Assembly (NCBI GenBank): GCA_015680685.1
Contig: MNCI01023425.1
Span: 340,003-402,002, forward strand
From: Gnetum montanum
Lineage: Eukaryota; Streptophyta; Gnetopsida; Gnetales; Gnetaceae
Reading direction: 5' to 3'
Length of the DNA: 62,000 bases
Below, piece after piece: positions 33,872 through 45,235 of this stretch. The translations under genes were made by a program, and so were the position numbers. The notes below the pieces were generated by a model, which was not told the origin of the DNA, did no database searches, and saw nothing but the letters and a program-made list of their open reading frames with translations. Numbering within the stretch: position 1 is the stretch's first letter; each line of letters begins with the position of its first letter.

Positions 33872-34637
33872 TGTTGGCACATTTGGCCATTCCATGGAAC
33901 AGTTGAAATATTTTATTCAAAATTGGAGGAATCTATGGTTGTAAATTTACAAGTAAATTACAGCTTTAGTGTTGAGGGTTGATGGGTGTTTTTAGAAGAT
34001 TGATTCACTGGTAAAGAATTTGATGTTGAAGCCTTCTGGGTACAAGATGAAAGTGCCAGATTATTCCTTTATTAAAGATCAGAGGATAGTACTATAGCAA
34101 GGAAGGAAGTATGTTATTTACGTGGAAGGCACTAAGTTGCAGATCCCGGTTGTTAAATTCGGTTGTATCCTTAAGATAACATTTGAAACTCCTTGCAAAT
34201 TAGAAATTAAACAAAAATCAGCAATGCTTCAGTTGTTTTGAAAGATTATGTAGCAATCAGTGAAGGGAAAGGAAGACCACGGTGTTCCTGGGAAATACAT
34301 GGCCACCGCAAAGTCACGGCCAAGCCAACAAACACCGCCGCAGTCATTGCTCTACACTGCCACCATTGACATTGCTTGAAATGCTGATGCAGAACAAGCG
34401 CAAAAAGTTCGAGGTGATCCCAAGGTGCATTGAAACCCTACACAAACCACCGTGCAACATTCATCCTAGCACAGACAAACATCTTTGCCATAAACGTAGG
34501 GATATTATTTGTGAAAAAAAATCAAAACCCTCATCTACGAAATACATGGAAAAAGGAGTCATGCCTTGTTTCTATTGCAGGTCGTAGTGGTTTCTATTGT
34601 GTGGGCTGCAATGGCTCAGAAGGTCCCTACAGTTTCG
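33872..34637 (+). other. Duplicated 5' part of insertion X
   Basis: First 766 bp of X, preceded by the CTAAT target sequence at 33867-33871. It includes the small open frame 34282-34587, duplicated at 36664-36969. No domain recognised. Confidence 0.65.
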
Positions 34638-37019
34638 CAATGAAAATACCCACAGTCATGGGGGATGCCACAACCAAGGAAACAATACCCTTATTGGCAA
34701 CCAGATCCATATGGCTACTATGTGCAACAACCAATCTTTCCATGTGACTCTATTGGTCACGTGACACCACAACATTAGTACCAATCTTGGGAGTTTTAAA
34801 GGACTCCTTCTCCTGGGAGAGACAACCCACAAACATACCATCCTCCAAACCCATCCGCAACTCTGACACCGATAGTTCCATTACCATCCACTCCAGCAAT
34901 GCAAGGGGAACTCCCTAATCAATCGTACCAATACAATGCTACGAGAGTTGTGAACCTTCAACCTACTACTAGTTCTAATAACTATACAAAGAGAAGACCT
35001 TTCTTTAGAACCAATAGTTCAACCAAGATCTCACAACCATAAGGGGTTGAGCCTCTGAATGCTTCTCTATCAAATAAGGCTTCAGAGCTCCCTTCAAACT
35101 AAAAACAGAGCTCAACACACATAGTTATGTTAACACATGTCGTCACTGACTGGATTAAGGAGGGACACCTTCCCAGGAAATTCTCTGACACTAAAAGTCC
35201 TTTAATATATCTCCAAGTCACTAGGAATGAACCATGTAAAGCTCTTTTAGACTCAGGTTCTAGAGTCAACTTAATATCACAAGAGATATATAAATCCTGG
35301 AACCTGCCTCCACTAAAAAAGAGCAAAATTCACTTAGATCTGGCTAACCAGTCCATCATTGTTCCCTTGGGACTAGTGGAGGACATCGTTACCACTGTGT
35401 CTGGGTGGTCATACCTAATTGATTTCCTACTAATACAAGTAAACAATGATAAAGGGGACTTCCCAATAATAATGGGAAGGGCATGGCTAAGTACCATAAA
35501 CGCATGCCTAGGAATATGTGATCTTTCCTTGGAAATATCTAAGAAAATACTTTTTGCGAGATCAAGAAGAAGAAAGTTCCATGCATCACATACAGTGATA
35601 CAGGGTGTGATTACGTACAGGAATGTTCAGCATTGCCTACATGCAACCAGTGTGCACAAGAAATTAACATACAAAAGTGCCTATCTGTAGCAACCACACA
35701 ACAAGAAGACACCTAGTGGTTGATAGCTGATCAGGAGAGCAACTCACCATTGTGCATGGAACTAACTGAGAAAACAACTCATGCTCATATCGAGAGCATA
35801 AATGCACTAGTGCAAGAGTGTCACCAACGTCCAAACATTAACCTAAAAACATCAATAGGGGGAAGCTAGAAATTCCTGAAAACTTTAAACAAGCACTCTA
35901 ATAAAATATTACTAGTCAATGTGCAATAGACTAGACCTTACCATAAATCTAGAATGGTCAATGCACATAACACATCGGAGAAAGGATGATCTCACTCATT
36001 ATTTTGGATCTCCCCCTTCCAACTTAGTCATGGGGGAGATGGCCATCTATGCTGATCATTTGAGGCCCTCAGTTCCCTTTTAATTTTTTCGTTTTACATA
36101 TTTTTGTTTTACAAATTTCTTTCACCTTTTTTTTTTTGCAACATCATTCATAATTTTTTATTTATTTATGTGTGTGTTTATTTATTTTTTTAGGTTTGTC
36201 ACCTAATAAGTGCTCCTGATGATGGTATGAATCATATTCTATTGGTTGCTAATTGTTGGCACATTTGGCCATTCCATGGAACAGTTGAAATATTTTATTC
36301 AAAATTGGAGGAATCTATGGTTGTAAATTTACAAGTAAATTACAAATTTAGTGTTGAGGGTTGATGGGTGTTTTTAGAAGATTGATTCACTGATAAAGAG
36401 TTTGATGTAGAAGCCTTTTGGGTACAAGATGAAAGTGTCATATTATTCCTTTATTAAAGATTAGAGGATGGTACTATAGCAAGGAAGGAAGTATGTTATT
36501 TACGTCGAAGGCACTAAGTTGCAGATCCCGATTGTTCAAGTCAGTCGTATCCTTAAGATAACATTTGAAACTCCTTGCAAATTAGAAATTAAACAAAAAT
36601 CAGCAATGCCTCAGTTGTTTTGAAAGATTATATAGCAATCAGTGAAGGGAAAGGAAGACCGCGGTGTTCCTGGGAAATACACGGCCACCGCAAAGTCACG
36701 GACAAGCCAACAAACACCGCCACAGCCGTTTCTCTACACCGCCACCATTGACGTTACTTGAAATGCTGATTCAGAACAAGCACAAAAAGTTGGAGGTGAT
36801 CCCAAGGTGCATCGAAACCCTACACAAACCACCGTGCAACATTCATCCTAGCACAGACAAACATCTTTGCCATAAATGCAGGGATATTATTTGTGAAAAA
36901 AAATCAAAACCCTCATCTACGAAATACATGGAGAAAGAAGTCACGCCTTGTTTCTATTGCAGGTCATAGTGGTTTCTATTGTGCGGGCTGCAATGGCTCA
37001 GAAGGTTCCTAAAGTTTCG
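34638..37019 (+). repeat. Tandem duplication unit 2 in B
   Basis: Second copy of the 2.38-kb unit, ending GGTTCCTAAAGTTTCG. After it X continues uninterrupted (TCGGACGCAGATCC), so this copy keeps the original right-hand context. The junction between units shows at most 1-2 bases of microhomology. Confidence 0.95.
35127..36026 (+). pseudogene. Element B protease, copy 2
   Basis: Open frame 35127-35690, longer than copy 1 because the stop after HASHTVI is a Gln codon here (CAG versus TAG). Active site ALLDSGSRVNLISQEIYKSW intact; flap-distal motif IIMGRAWLSTI. After 35690 stops appear. This is the least damaged coding segment of the A/B family in the window. No pol downstream. Confidence 0.9.
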
Positions 37020-37624
37020 TCGGACGCAGATCCACAATACATTAGCCCTTGGTCCTATAATCAATGACAATGGCGGTGACAATTCAGAAAAAATTTAACA
37101 AATGTAGGAAGCCCTAAGCCAATTTTGGGGCAAAACGAAAATCTTTGGCAACCGAAACCCTCTGTTTAAAACAGTATGTTCAGCACATCGTTCTTCAAGA
37201 AAAACCCTTCTCCTTCAGCAATTGAACATCACACCATGTGACAAACGAGCTAGATGCAGTTGCAGAACCTTCTCCCACGGTGGCAGTTGGTTACGATTTT
37301 GCAGGGCCTTATTGTGTAGTGGTAGTTCAAACATACGGTTTTGGTCGATACAGCACTTTGGATCTTGGGTAGAACATGTGTCGGTTCTTACAGGTTTTGT
37401 GTAGAGAAAGGAGAAAACGAACCAGTCGATTATGCCTACTGTTTTGGAACTGTTGTCGATTATCCACACGATTTACCAAGGAAGACAAAGAAGAATTATT
37501 TTAACCTATTCATTAACTCTGCCACTTTCACCAAGATATATGTAAAATTATTTCATTACTACCACTCGTATATAACTTTACAAAAGCATCGGGTGATTTA
37601 AAATATCTAACAAATTAATCTACA

Positions 37625-37642
37625 TATATATATATATATAAT
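37625..37642. repeat. AT microsatellite
   Basis: Run of about nine AT dinucleotides within X. Confidence 0.9.
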
Positions 37643-37800
37643 AACCATTAATGAAGTACATATAGTGTGAAGCCCTGTTTTAGAAAACTTGCCTTTAATT
37701 ATCCCAAGTTATAAAATATTATTTTAAAACATTATTATATATAAGTTGCTACCCATTAAAATATTTGCAATATTGATGTTAAAATATTTAAAATATTTAT

Positions 37801-38452
37801 NNNNNNNNNNNNNNNNNNNNNNNNNNNNNNNNNNNNNNNNNNNNNNNNNNNNNNNNNNNNNNNNNNNNNNNNNNNNNNNNNNNNNNNNNNNNNNNNNNNN
37901 NNNNNNNNNNNNNNNNNNNNNNNNNNNNNNNNNNNNNNNNNNNNNNNNNNNNNNNNNNNNNNNNNNNNNNNNNNNNNNNNNNNNNNNNNNNNNNNNNNNN
38001 NNNNNNNNNNNNNNNNNNNNNNNNNNNNNNNNNNNNNNNNNNNNNNNNNNNNNNNNNNNNNNNNNNNNNNNNNNNNNNNNNNNNNNNNNNNNNNNNNNNN
38101 NNNNNNNNNNNNNNNNNNNNNNNNNNNNNNNNNNNNNNNNNNNNNNNNNNNNNNNNNNNNNNNNNNNNNNNNNNNNNNNNNNNNNNNNNNNNNNNNNNNN
38201 NNNNNNNNNNNNNNNNNNNNNNNNNNNNNNNNNNNNNNNNNNNNNNNNNNNNNNNNNNNNNNNNNNNNNNNNNNNNNNNNNNNNNNNNNNNNNNNNNNNN
38301 NNNNNNNNNNNNNNNNNNNNNNNNNNNNNNNNNNNNNNNNNNNNNNNNNNNNNNNNNNNNNNNNNNNNNNNNNNNNNNNNNNNNNNNNNNNNNNNNNNNN
38401 NNNNNNNNNNNNNNNNNNNNNNNNNNNNNNNNNNNNNNNNNNNNNNNNNNNN
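37801..38452. other. Assembly gap (652 N)
   Basis: Unsequenced; real length unknown. Open frames spanning it on both strands are artefacts of N translation. Confidence 1.
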
Positions 38453-39083
38453 GAGTCTCATACGTGGTAGTTTACGCAGCAATTTTTGGTAGCATAGTAG
38501 GATTGTCTTGAAGAAATTGCTTGTTTGAGCCTTGAAAGTTTGAACAAGTCATAGATGTTGAATTTGGGATAGCTTTATTGCAAAGTGTTTACTCGTGTCA
38601 TTTTACCTTGTTGAAATATTTAAGGTCCACACAAATCTGCTTTCTTTTCTTTTCTGTCTATTTCCATCGAATCTTGCTCTATTTCTAGTTTTCTTGTTGA
38701 ACTATCTCTTTCTCTAGAGAAAATTAGGAGTAGATTCCGGAGTTGTGCTCAAATGTTTTTGCAAAATTTTATTTATTACAAGTAGGTATTATAAGGACCA
38801 TGTAGACTAGGCAGTTGAACAAAATAGGAAATTTTCAACAACTCACAGTACTTGGCAAAGTTGGCTGAATCTCTTCAGAGTAAGTCATTTGTCGTTTACA
38901 CACAACGCAATCATTACATTTCTCACAACCGCACGTCGCAACAGCACACACACATACTCACATTAACTACTGAGTTTATTTGGAGGTATCTGGGCCTTGG
39001 TGTTGCCAGAGACCAGCAGGCACCTAAATATTGTTCGAGGACACTCGTTGGCGGTCGCGTCCCAAACGGTCGCCAACACTAAT

Positions 39084-40719
39084 GTTTGGTTTTTACCTAT
39101 GAGTTATAATGTTGATACTAAGGTATGGTTCTTTTGATATAACAAGCAATGAGTCCATGTCATCCATGCATCCATGAATTTCTATGGTCTCTCTTCACAT
39201 AGCACTGTACAGTCCCTTTCTTTCAATAATAAGAACTATCAACGAATTGGTGACTGGGCATTTCTCAAACTAAGGAAGGACTTAAGGATTGAAAAGGGTG
39301 TGACTTCAAGGGGATTTGATGCATTTGTGCTGCGCATTCTCTTGGGTGCTTGGATGTTTTCTTCTTGAGATTTGCTTACCATTCTAACGTTGCTCCATTA
39401 TTGGGAAGCTGAGCTAATAAAAATAATAAGTCTTTGCATGGTGTGGTTCTCATGCAAAAAGAAAAAAAAGAGTGAGAATTCAAAGCACACCCCTTAGATG
39501 AAATAATCCTTTGGGCTATAAGCACTGGTTATAAAACTAAATAAACTTTTTCCCTCTAACTAAGGCCCCTTCCTACTTCCTACTTTCTCCTTTTTCATTT
39601 CGTTGGTATGGTGGTGAATTTTTAGTGGAAGCATTCTTATTACTTCAAGTGGATGGATTGGCCAAATGTATTACTGTGAAGTCACTGAATGTGGATTGTT
39701 TTAGGCTATATTTCAAATGAGATCTACTAAGTCACATTAATCATAACTACATAAGGGGTTGTACACCACCTTGTTCTTGAGACTCCATTCCATTCTCTTC
39801 TTTCCATCATTCATTCCCCATTTTCCACCTCATTTCTGATTGTATCAATAGTCCATATTTTGGTTAATACATTATTTTATTTTTCGTAAATTCTTGTGGT
39901 TAATACTTTACCTCTTACTTCCAAATGACATTTCTAGAGCCTATGAACTCTTTAAATGTGGGATTGTTAGGGCATTAAGGGCATGAGCTTGCTTTTGGGG
40001 AGGACCCACTAGCATTCCTACTTGGTGCATCAATTAACTTCTTTCCCTTAAAAATCTTTGCAATCAGCATTTATTTTGTTCATTTCCATCTTTGACATCC
40101 ATTTTATTCGTGTTGCCATTGTTTCTTTTTCTCCATCTTTCTTATTCCTCATATTTTTCCATTCTCTCGCTACCAAAGGCTCACTCTCAGGTGGGGATCT
40201 TGGTCTAATTTTTTCAATTTTCTCTTAACCCCTACACCTTGGGTAGTCACCAGTGTATACCTCCAAAATCTACATTAGCCATATTACAACTCAGCCAATG
40301 AACTATACACTGAGGCAAGGTATCAACTGCATTGTGATTCATCTACCCTTGCTAATTTAAAATTTTGTTTTGTGTGCAGATGGTAATCATACACCAATGG
40401 ATTGGATCCAAAGAGAACACTTGGAATAGACTGGTGCTGGAGTAGTTATGCAAGGAACAATATTGATAAAAGGCGCAATCTTGGCATTGGCAGCAATAGA
40501 CTTCTTCTTTTCTCTCTCTCTCTTCTCTCTCAGCTGCTAAATAAGGCTGGATATCAAATATGTATAGTCTTCACCCTTATTTTCATGAACACTAAACTTT
40601 TCATGTGTTGTAATGATGATCTGTTCACATGTCACCTCATTCACCATTAGTGTCATTCAAGTCAATAATCTCATACCTTCCCAATATTTTGTAAGGAAAT
40701 CAAGGACGAGTTTTCATTC
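39084..40719 (+). other. Element B non-coding 3' block
   Basis: Matches element A 7041-8680 in reverse complement, e.g. CATGGTGTGGTTCTCATGCA (39437) and GGGGAGGACCCACTAGCATT (39998). No domain-bearing ORF. A GTGTGCAG before ATGG at 40373-40384 resembles a splice acceptor, possibly a relic of a lost third ORF. Confidence 0.7.
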
Positions 40720-40732
40720 AGTCATGGGGGTA
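40719..40732 (+). promoter_or_regulatory. Element B polypurine tract
   Basis: CAGTCATGGGGGTA directly precedes the 3' LTR start TGATGAGC. Confidence 0.8.
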
Positions 40733-41532
40733 TGATGAGCTGTGATATCACGTACGTGATATCATATCCACAATATTGCATCCACCCCCACAATATTGCA
40801 TCCACAATATCCACAATATTGCATCCCTATTCTAGGCACCTAGACTTAGACCCTTAGCCAAACCATAGCAGTTTTACCATTCCAAAGTTAGAATAATTTC
40901 CATGTGCCTGCAGTAGGAGTCTTAAAGTGAATGAATCTTTATTCAAGAAGATTGTACCTAAACACACATTTGTGTATGGCAATAAAGATGAACTTTCTGA
41001 TAAACCTTGTAGCATGTAGTCTAAGCTAAATAGGAATTAATTATTGTTGAATATTTAAATGCTTTCCTACTTAATTAATCTCTCTCAACCCTTAACTCTC
41101 CTAGTTAAGTACACTCAGTATGACTTCTTCGAGCACATGTGCAATGCTTGGTAACCCAGTAATGAATAGCGTATGGTAATCCTAGTAGCATTGCATTGGT
41201 TCAGGGTGTGAATGGTAAGTGGGAATGGATACTGGTGTTAGGAAAATTAGAACTTAGTTAGTAATTAGTTAATAAAGTTAGCGACTTAGTTCTCTTCACC
41301 TTCCCCTATTAGCATAAGACATTAAAAAGATAAAGATATAAAAATCATATACCTCAAGCTTACTTAACCATACAACCATGACAATACAAGTAAGCTTGGG
41401 AAGACAACGATTGATTAAACCTTAAGTGTTCAATTACGGCATGTAAGCACTTATTCCTTCAAGTTCGACCGAATCGTGCATGAGACGCTCGTATTCATAT
41501 GGTTGAGTGTAGGGGTACCTCGTCACTCATCA
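40733..41532 (+). repeat. Element B 3' LTR
   Basis: 800 bp, TGATGAGCTG...CACTCATCA. Compared with the 5' LTR the TATA segment (CTATAAATAAGAGG) is deleted, and a CACAATATTGCATCC motif is locally repeated three times (40770-40830). Confidence 0.9.
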
Positions 41533-41537
41533 CTTAC

Positions 41538-41620
41538 CATATGGGAGGTTCCCTAGATAATAGTCTCCTCAAACGAGTTTTTCCCCTAGTGTTGGTGCAA
41601 CCAAAATTTATGCATCAATA
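41538..41620 (+). repeat. Family H LTR copy 2, right part
   Basis: Continues copy 2 after element B. The phrases CTCCTCAAACGAGTTTTTCC and GTTGGTGCAACCAAAATTTA match copy 1 near 27980-28025. Confidence 0.8.
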
Positions 41621-42023
41621 CCTTTTTGGCACTAGAAGGAGGGCATGAACACACCTTTTATTTATCAGCTCTTCTTGCAACTATCTTGTTGTCATTTCAT
41701 TTTTTGATCCTATCTTGGAACCCATTGTTTTTCTAAAAACTTTGTCATTAGACCCTTTATTTTCTACCTTTTTTTATGCTTCCTATTTTTTGAAAATTTT
41801 TGTTACTAAAACCATTTTTATATAACCCTTGTCTCCAAGTACCATTTTAGAATTTTTGATTTTGGAAGTCTTTTTCTAAGTCCTAATTTGAGTAAGGTGG
41901 TTTTATTATTCAATTTTAAATTTATTTTTCTAAAATTTTTCTTCTTTTACTATTTTCCATTTAAGATTTCATAGTTTTTATTGCTCCTTGCACTTTCATG
42001 TAGATTGTTGTTAGGGGGCTAAG
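41621..42023 (+). other. Family H internal region 2
   Basis: About 400 bp homologous to internal region 1: primer-like TTTTTGGCACTAGAAGGAGG at 41623, then T-rich sequence to GGGGGCTAAG before LTR copy 3. No ORF. Confidence 0.7.
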
Positions 42024-42197
42024 TGTTGTTGCCAATCTCACCCATGTTATCACCCTATTTTCAAAAGGCCAAGTAACCCTATCTAACTAAGACTCTTCCC
42101 AAGTTTTCGTACCCATACGGAAGGTGCCCTAGGCAATAGTCTCCTTAAACAAGCTTTTCCCTTAGTGTTGGTGTAACCAAAATTTATGCATCAATAT
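42024..42197 (+). repeat. Family H LTR copy 3, internally deleted
   Basis: Starts TGTTGTTGCCAATCTCACCC, jumps after about 30 bp to the LTR's last ~145 bp (TTTTCAAAAGGCCAAGTAAC...GCATCAATA). Element G begins at 42198. Confidence 0.75.
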
Positions 42198-44113
42198 TGT
42201 ACTGAGCTAAATCATTGGTGTAAGGCTGCAATGGAAAATAAACACTAAATGATCATCGAACAGACACAGCTGACCCTGCCTTTGTGTGAGGGCAAGTTGA
42301 AAAAAGGAAATAAAGGCAGAGTGCCTTGGATGGTCTACACACAAATCAACCAAGGACTTCCCTGAATGTAAACTATGGCTCCCATTGGGGTTATCATCAC
42401 TAATGATGTACGTAAATGTAATGTAAATAGTAATGTACGAAATGCAGACAGGGTGTATACAGAATAGTATTGCAGACAAAATGTAAACTAAATGTAAAAT
42501 AGAGTAAATAAAATAATGGCTGGCAAAATAAACTGTATTGTATTGCTTAGAAAAGGTGTGCATTGGTCGAAGCATTGTTGCGTATGTGGATGGCAAGTCA
42601 AGCACCAAGCCATGAGATGATGTGTTTCAAGAGTGCTTGGATGCTAGGAGCCAAGTGTGCCTGAGTGCCCAAGGATTGCTAGTCTGAGTTTCCTAAGCCA
42701 TCAACCTTCAAAATTGCCAACCCTGTTTATGTGAATTGATAGGGTATTTATAGGGTTTGTCCAGGATTGAGCATAGAATTCATGGATGGAATCAACGGCT
42801 AAGAGATGAGAGAAAAATGGATTGTGTGACACATGTTTGATGGACAATTCTGTGTGAGTTGGACATGTGTGGGCAAGCTACGTTTTTGACTAGGTGCATT
42901 GTATCTTACAATGTGTGTTGGCCTATCCAAGCTAACTTACGCTCATGGAAGCACATACAATTTAGAGTGTAAAATCTTGATAAGATTACAAATGATGAAC
43001 ATTCACAATGAAAATGATAAACTAAAACAAGATAGATCAGCTTCGGATCACTTGAAACTTGTCAATCCTTGAATTGACTACTACAGGATCTCGATCTAAG
43101 TGGTTTTGTGACTGTTTGAGGCATCTTCACCTAACTAGGACTTCCAACATGAGTTGCTTTTTTTTTTGTTCTATCCTTAGCATACTCATGCTACATTCAC
43201 ACTGCACTCATGCTGCCAGCGTGATCTCAACATGACCTCAGCGTGAGTGAGCCAAAATGATGTATTTTCCACCAAATTTTGATTTTTGAATCATGTTTCT
43301 TGAGTGCCACTTTTGTCTAACTATGGTTGACCTTGAGAGTGACATACAAGTCAAAATTTGAGCTTGAATATGAATTTTTTTAACCCACGTTTGGCAACTC
43401 ATGTTGGACTCACACTGCCAGTGTGAGTGTAGCATGACCATAGTGTGATCTACAGAAACTTGCAATTTTGGACTTGAAATCTAGAACTCTAGAGGCTAAA
43501 ATCTAAAGTTGTTAACAATGAACCCTGAAGATGACTTGCATGTTGGAAATTAAATCATTTCGACTCAATTTTTGGCTCTAAAAGTTGCTCGCACTGCACT
43601 CACACTGCTAGTGTGACCTCAGCATGAGTGTGAAAATGTGAATAATTTTCCTCAAAATTTGAATCTGCGAATGCTGAAGCTTACAGTAGACATTAGTGGC
43701 CCTTGAGGATAGCTTACACCCTAGAAATCAAATCATTCTAACTCAAATTTGGGGCTATCAAAGTTGGTCATGCTGTACTCACACTGCCAGTGTGACCTTA
43801 GCATGACCACAGTGTGAGTGAGAAAATTTGCACTTTTTGACCTAAAATTTGAATCCCTAAATTCTGAAACTTTGAACTAGGTACAATAGTAACCCTTGCG
43901 AATGCCTTGCACCCTCAGACTGAGCCACCTTTAACACCATTTTTAGTTGCTCACGCTGAGGCCAAACTAGCTTGACAAGCTGAACATGAGCAAGCTGGCT
44001 TGAGCAAGTTGGGGGTGAGTCCCATGCCTTAGTCAAATTTTGCCTCCCGAAACCTTGAAAGGGCTTGAGTCATTCTCATTTTAAAGTATTAAGATGAAAT
44101 TAGTTTTGTTTCA
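42198..44113 (-). repeat. Element G 3' LTR (Tat lineage)
   Basis: 1916 bp, TGTACTGAGC...TTTGTTTCA on the plus strand, placed between H LTR copy 3 and G's polypurine tract. A TATA box (CCTATAAATACC, complement of 42743-42754) is shared with LTR I. The U3 part (about 43190-44010) holds four to five ~185-bp tandem subrepeats. The minus frame 42207-42608 has no domain. Confidence 0.8.
43190..44010 (-). repeat. ~185-bp subrepeats in LTR G
   Basis: Starts near 43190, 43395, 43584, 43762 and 43949. Each begins with a palindromic core such as CACACTGCCAGTGTGA and continues with a less conserved AT-rich body containing AATTTG phrases. Divergence between units is high. Confidence 0.7.
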
Positions 44114-44167
44114 TTGGCCCCTCTTTGTTGATGTCTGGAGGAATCCACCTGAGAGGCATCGACAAAG
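44114..44167 (-). promoter_or_regulatory. Element G polypurine tract and adjacent hairpin
   Basis: In the sense direction the tract AAAGAGGGGCCAA ends at the LTR start TGAAACAAAAC. Just upstream, CTTTGTCGATGCC pairs with the complement-bearing GACATCAACAAAG (44123-44167). The same arrangement occurs at J (60548-60601). Confidence 0.7.
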
Positions 44168-45235
44168 AAGTGCAAAACACCATGAACAACCAAGCATCAA
44201 GCATTAACCATCAACCCTTGGTTGGACGTCATCACACCATGTTCAAGAGTACATGGGATTGGGGAAGTGTAGTTCAAGATGCAGGGGGAATTGGTTGGAA
44301 CTAAGGGAATCAGGTGTTACTCGAGGGTTAGAATTGTTTTTGGAATTGTTCGAGAGGAATGCTCTCATGTGAACAAGTTATATTTTTGGTCCTTATCAGT
44401 AGTTAGTTTTCAGGAAACTCAGAACCAAGACATAGGAAGTATGTTCTTTGGAGAAATGGGACTCTTGTAGAGTGTTTATAGGAGCCTATTGTAAATAGCC
44501 AAAGCCATGCGATGATGTGCAACATGATCATTTGAGACATGAGTGTAGCTTTTTTTCAAGATAATTGCTTTCTCGCCTAGGACTTGTATGAGAATAGCCA
44601 ATAGTCTTTGGTCTATAGTGTTAATGGGGTCATGGAGACCTTTTTCGTACATTTTTCTCTTTGACCTATTTGGTCTTTCTCTTTTATTTTTATTTTTTTG
44701 AAAGATCTTTATTTCAATGTTTTGTTTGTGCTCATGCATCTGCATTTTGTATCATGTACTGTATATTGTGTTTTTGCGTTGTAACTTTTTAGAGAATCAT
44801 AGTGTGCAACATTGTATCAAGAGCTTTGGAGTGAGTAGAATGTACCCAAGGGGTGTAATTTAATAGGACAAGGAGAACATGATGGGGAAATAGAGAATGT
44901 AACAAGAGTTGGGAATATACTTATGAATGGATTGATTAACCCAGTTGCAAGCATTAGGAAGAATGTGATACCTTGTCATCATGATGAAGTACATCTATGA
45001 GTGAACGCCTCAGGTGTGTCATCCTGCAAACACAACTCCAAGAAGACAAGAAAACAATAGATGATTTGGTTAGCTAAGCACTTTAAACTTGAAAAAAATC
45101 AAGGAGATGAGCCACCATGTGTGATTTCATTAGATTAAGGGTCCATGGGACACATTATGTAGCAAGTCTTTGTGAAGCACGTACAGCCAATTGCAGCAAC
45201 ATATCTTTCCAAATATTGCTTGGTCATCAATCATG
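44168..45235 (-). other. Element G 3' UTR
   Basis: Non-coding and colinear with J's 60602-61679 (shared phrases such as GTGATACCTTGTCATCATGA, 44968-44987). Small open frames (44476-44745, 45117-45317) have no domain. Confidence 0.6.

Larger units (their letters stand above)
32257..34637 (+). repeat. Tandem duplication unit 1 in B
   Basis: 2381 bp from GCAATGAAAATACCC to GGTCCCTACAGTTTCG. It contains the gag linker, protease, 3'-block start with internal polypurine motif (33648-33664) and the first 766 bp of insertion X (from 33872). Directly followed by unit 2. I count about 11 differences in the first 360 bases. Confidence 0.95.
36254..39078 (+). mobile_element. Insertion X in element B
   Basis: Comparison with element A shows a foreign segment inserted at A-like sequence TTGCTAATGTTTGG. 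X starts TGTTGGCACATTTGG and ends CGGTCGCCAACA, flanked by CTAAT (36249-36253 and 39079-39083). Ends TGTTGGC/GCCAACA are inverted, and the TG..CA ends with a 5-bp duplication fit either an LTR-type or a TIR-type element. It contains gene-like pieces: CTATTGCAG at about 36953-36962 resembles a splice acceptor, and 37341-37601 has an open frame with GENEPVDYAYCFGTVVDYPH. I recognise no transposase or RT. A 652-N gap and an AT microsatellite lie inside. Probably a non-autonomous or gene-capturing element. Confidence 0.6.
29259..41532 (+). mobile_element. Element B: Athila-like gag-pro element, rearranged
   Basis: Plus-strand sister of element A, 12.3 kb including a 652-N gap, flanked by the 5-bp target duplication CTTAC (29254-29258 and 41533-41537). 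Order: 5' LTR, primer site, gag, protease, 3' block, polypurine tract, 3' LTR. No RT, RNase H or integrase is visible. Inside it lie a foreign insertion X (36254-39078) and a 2.38-kb tandem duplication covering gag end, protease and the first part of X. The LTRs differ at roughly one base in ten over the alignable middle, whereas the two duplicated units differ by about 3%, so the duplication is much younger than the insertion. It sits within H LTR copy 2. Confidence 0.9.

Noticed and set aside
34282-34587. Possible zinc-finger protein with CFYC and similar cysteine pairs (also 36664-36969)
   Set aside because: Cysteine spacing does not complete a known finger, the frame lies inside insertion X, and the two copies exist only because of the tandem duplication.
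37724-38492. Long open frames on both strands across the gap
   Set aside because: They consist of translated N and have no sequence support.
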